A DNA stretch of 64,000 bases from assembly GCA_017535125.1 (NCBI GenBank), contig JAFXUS010000032.1, positions 1 through 64,000 of the forward strand, in the 5' to 3' direction. Below the pieces are notes generated by a model. That model saw only the letters and a program-made list of their open reading frames with translations, did no database searches and was not told where the DNA came from. This DNA is from Bacteroidales bacterium (GTDB taxonomy: Bacteria > Bacteroidota > Bacteroidia > Bacteroidales > UBA932). The position numbers and the translations under genes were made by a program. This document shows, in pieces, positions 32,661-40,204 of this stretch (its first letter is position 1; each line of letters opens with the position of its first letter).

Positions 32661-34429
32661 TGCGGGCCCTCGAGCTGCTGGCTCCCGCCAGGAATAAGGA
32701 AATCGGCATCGCAGCCATTGACTGCGGTGCCGATGCCGTATATATCGCGGGCCCCGATTTCGGGGCGCGCAAGGCGGCGGGCAACAGTTTTGAGGACATC
32801 GCCGAACTCTGCACCTACGCCCACCAGTTCGGGGTGAAGGTCTTCGTGACCTACAACACCTTGTGGCGCGAGGGCGAAGAAGACGAAGCCCACGCGCAGA
32901 TGCTCCGGGCCCAGGAGGCTGGAGCGGACGCGTTCATCATCCGGGAGCCCCGGATTGCCGCGTGGGGCGACGTCACCATCCCCATCCACGCCTCCACCCA
33001 GTGCGCCATCCGGGATGTCGAGCGCGCCCGCGCGTTCGAAGCGCTGGGCTGCGAGCGCATCATTCTGGAGCGGGAGCTCTCACTCGCGCAGATCCGCGAG
33101 ATCTGCTCCGCCGTACAGTGTGAGGTGGAGTTCTTCGTGCACGGCGCGCTTTGCGTCTGTTACAGCGGCGACTGCCGCCTGTCGGAGTACCTGGACGGAC
33201 GTAGCGCCGATCGCGGCGAATGCATCCAGGCCTGCCGCTCGCTCTACGATCTCGTGGACGGGGACGGCCGGGTACTGCTGCGCAACAAGGCCGTCCTGTC
33301 GCTGAAGGATTTCAACTTGAAAGCCCGGCTGGAGGAGCTGGCGGACGCCGGTGTGTCCTCCTTCAAGATTGAAGGGCGGCTCAAGAACGCCTCCTATGTC
33401 AAGAACGTGGTGCGCGATTATTCCCTGGCGCTGGACGCGCTGGTGGCGAAGTATCCCGAGCGCTATTGCCGTGCTTCGTGGGGTGTGGTGACGGGCGGTT
33501 TCGCACCTGACACCGGGAAGACCTTCAACCGCGGCTACACGGAGCTCTTCCTGGACGGCAAGCGGGGCAAATGGTCCTCGATGGACGCGCCCAAGTCGAT
33601 GGGCGAGGCCGTCGGCACGGTCTCCCGCATCCGCCGCAACGCCGCGGCCCGCACGATGGAATTCTCCGTCAAGCCGGCCCGGGCGGGGCTGGAGCTGCGC
33701 AACGGCGACGGCTTCGCGTTCGCGACCGCCGACGGGGTGACCGGCTTCCGCGGCGACGTCTGCGAAGGACTGCAGGTCCGCTGCAAGGACGTCCCTGACC
33801 TCCGGGAGGGTATGACGCTCTACCGCAACATCAGCGCGGCGTTCGAGAAGACGCTCGAGACGCAGATCTGCCGCCGGGAGATTCCGGTGCGTCTTTCCGT
33901 GCGGGTGCACGGGAAATACGTCCTGGAGCTGCACGCCGTGACGCAGGACGGTCGCGAGGTGCTCAGTCCCTTCCACACCGACGTGGAGACGGCGGAGAAC
34001 CGCGAGCGCGCCGAGGCGATGCTGCGGGAGCAGCTGGGCAAGCGCAGCGGCGTCTATCATTTCTCCGTTGAAGAACTCCTCGTCGAGACCCCCGGCGGCA
34101 ATTTGCCCTTGCTCAGCGCCGCCACCCTCAACGCCATGCGCCGCCTCGTCGCGGAAGACTTGGATTCGGTGCAGGAGGCGGGCAGCAGGTTGCCCCGGGA
34201 GGGCGTTTCCGCAGCGGAGCGAGGACGAGTTTTTTCGCCCTCACGGGGCGAGCCTGCTGACGCCGACGCCACGCTCATGCGCTCGAAGTACTGCGTCCGC
34301 TACGAGCTCGGCCTCTGCCCGAAATACCAGGGCGCGAAGCCCCCGCAGGAGCTGTTCCTGGTGAACAACGGCCGCCGCCTCGCCTTCCACTTCGACTGCG
34401 CCGCCTGCGAAATGACCGTCACGGTGTAG
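32660..34429 (+). CDS. U32-family protein, probable tRNA/rRNA hydroxylation factor, with hairpin insertion
   Basis: A 589-residue U32 protein. U32 members act in prephenate-dependent hydroxylation of tRNA U34 (TrhP) or 23S rRNA (RlhA) rather than proteolysis in the studied bacterial cases; which one applies here is not clear. The N-terminal barrel (ELLAPARN, GADAVYIAG) is followed by the conserved Cys region FFVHGALCVCYSGDCRLSEY to GECIQACR, a likely Fe-S site. A C-terminal YCVRYELGLC and DCAACEM follow. Residues ~510-535 are encoded by an inverted-repeat element (34192-34249). In frame with, and overlapping, the TPR gene. Confidence 0.88.
   Translation: MRALELLAPARNKEIGIAAIDCGADAVYIAGPDFGARKAAGNSFEDIAELCTYAHQFGVKVFVTYNTLWREGEEDEAHAQMLRAQEAGADAFIIREPRIAAWGDVTIPIHASTQCAIRDVERARAFEALGCERIILERELSLAQIREICSAVQCEVEFFVHGALCVCYSGDCRLSEYLDGRSADRGECIQACRSLYDLVDGDGRVLLRNKAVLSLKDFNLKARLEELADAGVSSFKIEGRLKNASYVKNVVRDYSLALDALVAKYPERYCRASWGVVTGGFAPDTGKTFNRGYTELFLDGKRGKWSSMDAPKSMGEAVGTVSRIRRNAAARTMEFSVKPARAGLELRNGDGFAFATADGVTGFRGDVCEGLQVRCKDVPDLREGMTLYRNISAAFEKTLETQICRREIPVRLSVRVHGKYVLELHAVTQDGREVLSPFHTDVETAENRERAEAMLREQLGKRSGVYHFSVEELLVETPGGNLPLLSAATLNAMRRLVAEDLDSVQEAGSRLPREGVSAAERGRVFSPSRGEPADADATLMRSKYCVRYELGLCPKYQGAKPPQELFLVNNGRRLAFHFDCAACEMTVTV
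34192..34249. repeat. Inverted-repeat element inside the U32 gene
   Basis: Arms GCCCCGGGAGGGCG (34192-34205) and CGCCCTCACGGGGC (34236-34249) pair at 13 of 14 positions around a 30-nt centre containing GCGGAGCGAGG. It is translated as LPREGVSAAERGRVFSPSRG, just before the conserved RSKYC block. Confidence 0.75.
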
Positions 34430-34435
34430 TCCACC

Positions 34436-35614
34436 TTATTCCAGGGCGAAGGTAACTTCGACGTCGCCGAGGCGGCCGGTGAGAGTGCCGCCGCCTTTCT
34501 CGAAGAGATCCTTGAAGTAGTTGCGGGTCAGCTGGCCGCGCCAGACGATGTCGTCCTTGTCCTTGTAGGGAATTTCCAGTTCGAAGCCGTATTGTTTGGA
34601 ATTGTACTTGACCACGGCGCTGCATTTCCAGCTGGTGGTCGTGCCGCCGTCGTCTTCAATCACCATGAAGGCGATTTTCTCCATCTGTTCCGTGAAATTC
34701 GTCAGCAGGATGGCGTTGAAGGGGATTTTCCGGCCCACCTGGCTGCGCTTGACGACGATCATCAGGTCCGTCAGGCTGGGCGAGTATTGCTTCAGGTCTT
34801 CGTCCTTGGTGGCCTTGAAGCCGTCCACGGCGCCTGTCTTGATGAAGAACTCGCTGGCGCCGCCGAACCAGGAATCGTAGTTGCGCAGCATCTTGAAATC
34901 CTTAATGCTCAAAATGTACTCTTTCCCGACCGGGGTCTCTTTGCCCTTGCCGGCTTTCGTGAGCGGCTCCTCGAATAGTTCCAGCGGCGTGAAGGCCGCG
35001 TCGCCGTTGCGGTTGATCACCCAGACGGGCCGTTCCATCGCCACCTGCTCGGTCACGATGACGGAGTCCACGACATGGGCGCCGCCGGCGTCGATGCGGA
35101 CCTCATAGCCATAATTGGATTCGGCGCCGTAGCCCGGGTCGAAGGTCACGATGGGGAAGCTCTTGCCGTCCCATTCCTCCGAATAGGGCCAGTAGATCTG
35201 CATGTCGGACTCGCTGAGGGCGTTGATGTAACGCTCCACGTCAGCGGCACCGGCCTTGGTGCCGTATTTGCCGGTCAGGTAGTCGGTGAGCAGGTCGCGC
35301 AGCGGCGTCCGGTAGCCGGCGGCCTTGGTGGCACGGGTCTGCTGCGAGTCGCCCACGCCCGCGCCCGGCGCGGTAAAGAGTTCCGTGAGGCGGTATTCTT
35401 CGTCATAGCCGTGGCCGGAGGAGGCGCTTACGGCGTCATAAACTTCGTCGAGGTGTTCGGCCTCAAGCGGAAGGTCGGAGAGGATCTTGGCGACATCCGA
35501 CAGGGAAAACAGTTCCTGTCCATCTTCGGGAATGTCCAATTGGATTTTCTGCCCGTCGCAGGAGGCGAAGGCAAGGGCGCACAGCAGCCCGCAAGTCAGT
35601 CGATTGAGTTTCAT
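34436..35614 (-). CDS. Predicted lipoprotein of unknown function
   Basis: A 392-residue lipoprotein (MKLNRLTCGLLCALAFASC, lipobox FASC). Acidic N-terminal region, then a Gly- and Thr-rich centre and a C-terminal half dominated by beta-strand-like segments (VIVTEQVAMERPVWVINRNG, YILSIKDFKMLRNY, GFELEIPYKDKDDIVW). No recognised domain. Convergent with the U32 gene (6 nt apart). The 76-residue region before TRATKAAGYRTPL looks like a linker. Confidence 0.75.
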   Translation of the reverse strand: MKLNRLTCGLLCALAFASCDGQKIQLDIPEDGQELFSLSDVAKILSDLPLEAEHLDEVYDAVSASSGHGYDEEYRLTELFTAPGAGVGDSQQTRATKAAGYRTPLRDLLTDYLTGKYGTKAGAADVERYINALSESDMQIYWPYSEEWDGKSFPIVTFDPGYGAESNYGYEVRIDAGGAHVVDSVIVTEQVAMERPVWVINRNGDAAFTPLELFEEPLTKAGKGKETPVGKEYILSIKDFKMLRNYDSWFGGASEFFIKTGAVDGFKATKDEDLKQYSPSLTDLMIVVKRSQVGRKIPFNAILLTNFTEQMEKIAFMVIEDDGGTTTSWKCSAVVKYNSKQYGFELEIPYKDKDDIVWRGQLTRNYFKDLFEKGGGTLTGRLGDVEVTFALE

Positions 35615-35690
35615 TTTGCAAACAGTTTGGTTCTGCTTGCAAAGTGACGGACATTTATCCGATTGCTTTTCCGATTAATCGTTTAACTTT

Positions 35691-35813
35691 CGCCGCAGGC
35701 AGTCGCCCCGACAAAACTTCGCTTCGCTCATCCCTCCCAACCTGCCGGTTGGGCCCCTCCCGTTCACGAGGCCACGGGCGGCCACGGTTTTGCTGGGGCG
35801 CTGCCTGTCGGCG
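35691..35813. repeat. Large imperfect inverted repeat between prmC and the lipoprotein gene
   Basis: The left arm (35691-35716, CGCCGCAGGCAG...CGCCCC..CAAAAC) and right arm (35787-35813) are reverse complements apart from two single-base gaps and two mismatches. Inside is a perfect hairpin CCCAACC/GGTTGGG and a CTTCGCTTCGCTC motif similar to the hemW direct repeats. It could terminate prmC transcription or be a mobile element of the same class. Confidence 0.65.
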
Positions 35814-35824
35814 CCAGAAAAACA

Positions 35825-36685
35825 CTAGCAGAAACGAACGAATCGTATTTTTTTGTAGAAATCGGGGAGAGTTTGTACGTTTTTATACCCGGAGGTGCTG
35901 AAGACCGCGGCGGTATCGGGGCCGAGGGCCTCGTTGATTTCGACGAGACCGACGCCGCCCGGCCGCAGGAAGCGTTGCGCCCAGCGCGCGATGGCGCGAT
36001 AAAAACGAAGCGGGTCGTCGTCCGGCACGAAGAGTGCCATCTCCGGCTCCCAGTCGAGCACGTTGAGGCGCATCTGCGCCCGCTCCCGTTCCATCACATA
36101 CGGAGGATTGCTGACGATCAGGTCGAACGGCCCGCCCGTGAACGCCTGCTCGGTATCCAGGATGTCTGCCTGCAGGAAGGTGGGAGATTCGCCGGTCAAG
36201 CCGCCAAACTGCTGCCGAGCATAGCCCAAAGCCGTTTCCGACAAATCAACGCCGATAACCTCTGCGTCGCGGATCTCGAGCGCGATGCTCCAGGCAATGC
36301 AGCCGGAGCCGGTGCAGAGATCCAGCACGCGCGGAGCACGGTCCAGATCCATTTCGCGCAGCGTCCGGACGGCCTCGGCGACGAGCTGCTCCGTCTCCGG
36401 CCGCGGGATCAGCACTCCCGGCCCCACGGCGAAGCGACGGTCGCAGAACTCCGTGAATCCGAGCACATACTGGATCGGCTCCCCGGCGCACAGCCGCGCC
36501 AGCGCATCCGACAGCTCCGGAAGCATCCCGTCCGGCACGACCGTCTGCGGCTCGACGACGTGCGTGTAGTTCGTCACGCCGAGCAGCTCGCGGCAGAGCA
36601 TCAAAACCAAACCCCTCGCCTCAGGCGAAGGGTACAGGTTCTCGAGGCGGGCGGCGCCGTCGCGGATGAAATCGGACAGCAGCAC
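35825..36685 (-). CDS. prmC: Peptide chain release factor N5-glutamine methyltransferase
   Basis: Methylates the GGQ glutamine of release factors using SAM. The 286-residue product shows helical N-terminal domain, the PETEQLV region, SAM-binding VLDLCTGSGCIA and the signature VSNPPYV. The start is a GTG at 36685 that shares a base with the ddl stop (TAGTG), the only start near the expected N-terminus. Residues ~161-168 (GGLTGESP) derive from half of a palindromic repeat. It is last in the PBP1A-ddl-prmC run. Confidence 0.92.
   Translation of the reverse strand: MLLSDFIRDGAARLENLYPSPEARGLVLMLCRELLGVTNYTHVVEPQTVVPDGMLPELSDALARLCAGEPIQYVLGFTEFCDRRFAVGPGVLIPRPETEQLVAEAVRTLREMDLDRAPRVLDLCTGSGCIAWSIALEIRDAEVIGVDLSETALGYARQQFGGLTGESPTFLQADILDTEQAFTGGPFDLIVSNPPYVMERERAQMRLNVLDWEPEMALFVPDDDPLRFYRAIARWAQRFLRPGGVGLVEINEALGPDTAAVFSTSGYKNVQTLPDFYKKIRFVRFC
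36183..36203. repeat. Half copy of the palindromic repeat inside prmC
   Basis: Twenty-one consecutive bases (beginning GGAGATTCGCCGGTC) match the full copy at 8621-8650 and then diverge. This is one stem arm, the loop and the start of the other arm. It encodes part of GGLTGESP. Confidence 0.7.
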
Positions 36686-37701
36686 TAGCAATTCTCGATG
36701 ATGGTGCCCAGGAAGGCGGTCATGTCCAGACCGGCGGTGCGGACCATCTTCGGCACGAGCGAGGCGCTCGTCATACCCGGGATGGTGTTGATCTCCAGGA
36801 AATAGAGGCCGTCCTCGGCGAGGATCCAGTCCATGCGGACGACGCCCCGGCAGCCCAGGCGGAAGTAGATCTTGGCGGTGGTCTCCTGCACGAGCTTGCT
36901 GACCTCGTCGGAGACGGGGGCGGGGCAGATCTCCTGGCTGTGGCCGTTGTACTTGGCGTCGTAGTCGAAATACTCGTTGTCGGTCACGATCTCGATCAGC
37001 GGCAGCGTACGCACTTCCTTGCCGTCGAAATAGGCCGCGCAGGTGAGTTCGCGCCCTTTCTCGCCCTGCTCGATGAGCACGGTGTGGTTCTCGCTGAAGG
37101 CGAACTGCACGGCGGGGCCGACGTCTTCGGGCCGCGTCACACGCGTGACGCCGAAGCTCGAGCCGCCCTGCGTAGGCTTCACGAACACGGGGAATTTCAG
37201 CTTGCGGGCCACTTCGGCCTGCGCCTCCGCGTGGTCCATGCCATGGCGGATGAAGACGTCGGGGGCGCATTTCGCGAGCCCGAGCTCGCGGATATAGCAC
37301 TTGCAGGCGTATTTGTCGAAGACGATGGAGCAAGTGCTCGAATCGCAGGTGCTGCAGGGGATGCCGAGCATCTCGAGATAGCCTTCGATCTGGCCGGTCT
37401 CGCCCGGGGCGCCGTGCTGCACGATGTAGGCGAAGTCGAACTTGACCCGCTCGCCCAGGACCTGGACGGAAAAGTCGTTCTTCTCGATCTCGGGGCGGGA
37501 ACCCTCCGGGAAGGTGACGCGCATCGAGTTGCGCTTCTTGGCGGCGACGAGCTGCCACTTGCCGAAGCGGGCGAAGATCTCATAAACGTCGTATTCGTTG
37601 CCGTCGATGCGGGATGCGACAAATTCGCCGCTGCGGCAGGACACCTCCCATTCGGACGAGTCGCTGCCGTACACCACGGCGATGGTCTTGTACTTGCTCA
37701 T
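36685..37701 (-). CDS. ddl: D-alanine-D-alanine ligase
   Basis: Makes the D-Ala-D-Ala dipeptide for peptidoglycan. The 338-residue ATP-grasp enzyme has HGAPGETGQIEGYLEMLGIP at the start of the second domain, the ATP-binding FPVFVKPTQGGSSFGV and the Mg-binding DWILAEDGLYFLEINTIPGM. The segment after LGIP is unusually Cys-rich (CSTCDSSTCS, CKCY), where Ddl normally has Tyr and Gly; whether this is typical of close relatives cannot be judged here. It lies 3 nt after the PBP1A gene and overlaps prmC by one base. Confidence 0.95.
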   Translation of the reverse strand: MSKYKTIAVVYGSDSSEWEVSCRSGEFVASRIDGNEYDVYEIFARFGKWQLVAAKKRNSMRVTFPEGSRPEIEKNDFSVQVLGERVKFDFAYIVQHGAPGETGQIEGYLEMLGIPCSTCDSSTCSIVFDKYACKCYIRELGLAKCAPDVFIRHGMDHAEAQAEVARKLKFPVFVKPTQGGSSFGVTRVTRPEDVGPAVQFAFSENHTVLIEQGEKGRELTCAAYFDGKEVRTLPLIEIVTDNEYFDYDAKYNGHSQEICPAPVSDEVSKLVQETTAKIYFRLGCRGVVRMDWILAEDGLYFLEINTIPGMTSASLVPKMVRTAGLDMTAFLGTIIENC

Positions 37702-37704
37702 ATC

Positions 37705-40080
37705 TTAATTGAAATAGTAGTCTTCTTCCTGGTTGCGTCCGTTCCCGCCGTCCTGGCCGGCATAGTCATCGCCGTAGCCGCCGAGGAAGGTGCCGTCGGT
37801 GAGGCAGTTGTACTGCAGCGCGCCGCCGGAGGGAACCTGGAAATGATCGTCGTCCATCGACCAGCCGATGCTCGGGTCCGCAAGACATTTCTTCATCCAG
37901 ATGCCCCAGATCGGGAGCGCGGCGTTGGCGCCCTGGCCGAGGGCTGTGGAGGTGAAATGGACATTGCGGTCCTCGCCGCCCACCCAGGCGCCGGCGGTGA
38001 TGTTGGGCGTGTAGCCGATGAACCAGCCGTCGGAGTTGTCGTTGGTGGTGCCGGTCTTGCCGGCGATCTCGCCGCGCAGGCCATAGACGGAGCGCAGGCG
38101 GTTGCCCGTGCCCTCGTTGACCACGCCGCGCATCATCTCCACCATCAGGTAGGCCGTCTGCTCGGAGATGGCGTCGCGCTTCTGGTTGGTGAATTCGTCG
38201 ATCACGCGCCCGTCGTTGTCCGTAATCTTATAGACGTACTGGGGCGTGATGTAGGTGCCGTGGGAGGGGAAGGTGTTGTAGGCGGCGACCATGTCGAAGA
38301 CCGGCACTTCCGCCGCGCCGACGCACAGGGAATACACTTCGTCGAGATGCGTCTGGACGCCCATCTGGTGGACCATGCGGACCAGCGCGGCCGGGCCGAG
38401 CTCCTTCATCAGGAAGGCCGAGGCGTTGTTGGAGCTGTGGGCGAGGCCCCAGCGCAGGTTGACGGTCTGGCCGATCATCTCCGCCTTGTCGGTGCTTCGC
38501 GGCGTCCATACGTCGCCGTTCGGCAGGACGAAGGTCTGCGGGAGCAGCACGATGCGGTCGCAGGGGGTCATGCCCTCCTGCATGGCCAATGTATAAAGGT
38601 AAGGCTTGATGGTCGATCCGACCTGGCGCTTGCCCTGCCGGACGTTGTCATACTTGAAGTAGCGGTAGTTCGGGCCGCCCACGTAGGCGCGGATGTAGCC
38701 GGAGTTGGGCTCGATGGCCATGAAGCCGCAGCGCAGGAAGCTCTTGTAGTAGCGGATGGAGTCGTCCGGCGTCATCGTGGTGTCGATGTAGCCCTTGGCG
38801 TTCCACGCGAAGACACGCATCTTCTCGGGCTTGGAGAACTGGGCCATGATCTCGGCGTCGCTCTTGCCGGCGCGGTGCTGCAGGCGGTAGCGGTCGCTCC
38901 AGCGGCGGGCCTGGTTCATCAGGGTTTCGGCCATCTTGGGCGTCACGTCGCTGGCGAACGGGCGGTTGCGCTTGCCCTTGAGTTCGCGGTCGAAAGCTTT
39001 CTGGAGGCTGCCGCCCATGTGCTCGACCACGGCCTCCTCGGCGTACTGCTGCATCTTATAATTGATGGTGGTATAGATGCGCAGGCCGTCCCGGTCGAGG
39101 TCGTAGGAGCTGCCGTCGCTCTTTTTGTGCTTGTTGAGCCATCCGTAGATGGGGTCGTCGCGCCAGCGCAGGGAGTCGTGGGTGAAGTCCTCCGGCCACT
39201 GGTAGTCGGAGCGCTTGGGGCGCTGGGCCTGCATGTCGCGGCGCAGCATGTCGCGGAAATACGGCGCGCGGCCGGCGTTGTGGTCCTGCACCTGGAAGTT
39301 GAGGGTGATGGGAATCTGGCGGATGGAGTCGCGTTCCGCCCTGGTCAGGTAGCCGCTCTTCTCCATCTGGCCGATCACGAAATTGCGACGCTCCAGGGAG
39401 AGGTCGGGGTTGAGGACGGGATTGTAGCGGGTGGGCTTGTTGACCATGCCCACCAGCAGGGCGGCCTCTTCGACCGTGAGGTCGGCCGGCTCCTTCGCGA
39501 AATAGGTCTCCGCGGCGGCCTTGACGCCGTACGCGCTGCTGCCGAAGAAGATGGAGTTGAGGTACATGTCCACGATCTCGTTCTTGGTGTAGTCCCGCTC
39601 GATCTTGACGGCGGTGATCCACTCCTTGAGCTTGATGACGACCATCTGGAGCTTGTTGTGTATCTCGTTGCGCGGGTAGAGCGTCTTGGCGAGCTGCTGG
39701 GTGATGGTACTGCCGCCGCCCTGGCTGGAATCCCGCATGAGCAGGGTCTTCACGAGCACGCGGGCGAGGCCCTTCATGTCGATGCCGGAATGCTTGTAGA
39801 AACGGGCGTCCTCCGTGGACACGGCGGCGTGCACGAGGTGCGGGGAAAGCTCGTCGTAGCTGACGTAGGTGCGGTTCTCGATATGGAAGGTGGCGAGGAC
39901 CTCTCCGTCCTCGGCAATGACTTGGGTAGCCAGCTTGTTGTCAGGGTGCTCCAGCTCCTCGAAGGAAGGGATCTTCGCGAAGATGCCGACCAGCAGCAGG
40001 AGCAGGAACACGAGCGCGAACGGAGCCGCGACCAGGATCCAGAACCACTTGACAATCTTCTTCTTGGTAGTCTCTTTCAT
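37705..40080 (-). CDS. Class A penicillin-binding protein (PBP1A type)
   Basis: A 791-residue bifunctional peptidoglycan synthase anchored by one N-terminal transmembrane helix (~12-33). The glycosyltransferase domain has EDARFYKHSGID and the GGGSTITQQLAKTLYPR motif. The transpeptidase domain has the catalytic Ser in VGSTIKPYLYT, SSNNAS and KTGTTNDNSDGWFIG. ATG 40080 is chosen from basic-helix topology, with ATG 40098 as alternative. A start at 40131 would precede the predicted transcription start and is unlikely. Heads the PBP1A-ddl-prmC operon. Confidence 0.94.
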   Translation of the reverse strand: MKETTKKKIVKWFWILVAAPFALVFLLLLLVGIFAKIPSFEELEHPDNKLATQVIAEDGEVLATFHIENRTYVSYDELSPHLVHAAVSTEDARFYKHSGIDMKGLARVLVKTLLMRDSSQGGGSTITQQLAKTLYPRNEIHNKLQMVVIKLKEWITAVKIERDYTKNEIVDMYLNSIFFGSSAYGVKAAAETYFAKEPADLTVEEAALLVGMVNKPTRYNPVLNPDLSLERRNFVIGQMEKSGYLTRAERDSIRQIPITLNFQVQDHNAGRAPYFRDMLRRDMQAQRPKRSDYQWPEDFTHDSLRWRDDPIYGWLNKHKKSDGSSYDLDRDGLRIYTTINYKMQQYAEEAVVEHMGGSLQKAFDRELKGKRNRPFASDVTPKMAETLMNQARRWSDRYRLQHRAGKSDAEIMAQFSKPEKMRVFAWNAKGYIDTTMTPDDSIRYYKSFLRCGFMAIEPNSGYIRAYVGGPNYRYFKYDNVRQGKRQVGSTIKPYLYTLAMQEGMTPCDRIVLLPQTFVLPNGDVWTPRSTDKAEMIGQTVNLRWGLAHSSNNASAFLMKELGPAALVRMVHQMGVQTHLDEVYSLCVGAAEVPVFDMVAAYNTFPSHGTYITPQYVYKITDNDGRVIDEFTNQKRDAISEQTAYLMVEMMRGVVNEGTGNRLRSVYGLRGEIAGKTGTTNDNSDGWFIGYTPNITAGAWVGGEDRNVHFTSTALGQGANAALPIWGIWMKKCLADPSIGWSMDDDHFQVPSGGALQYNCLTDGTFLGGYGDDYAGQDGGNGRNQEEDYYFN

Positions 40081-40128
40081 CGGCAAAAAATTTGTCATAA
40101 TTATATTATGACCCCAACTTAACGAGCG

Positions 40129-40136
40129 CAAAATTA
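40129..40136 (-). promoter_or_regulatory. Promoter box for the PBP1A operon
   Basis: TAATTTTG on the minus strand fits TAnnTTTG, 48 nt upstream of ATG 40080. It rules out the in-frame ATG at 40131 as a start. Confidence 0.6.
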
Positions 40137-40204
40137 ACGATTATATTTTGAATTTTACCGAGTTTCTGTTTTTCTTTGCAGTTCGAAACTGAAAAGAGAA
40201 GAAA

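Noticed and set aside
36940..40122. A 1060-codon plus-strand open frame
   Set aside because: Antisense to ddl and PBP1A, with low-complexity composition and no domain; a GC-driven shadow frame.
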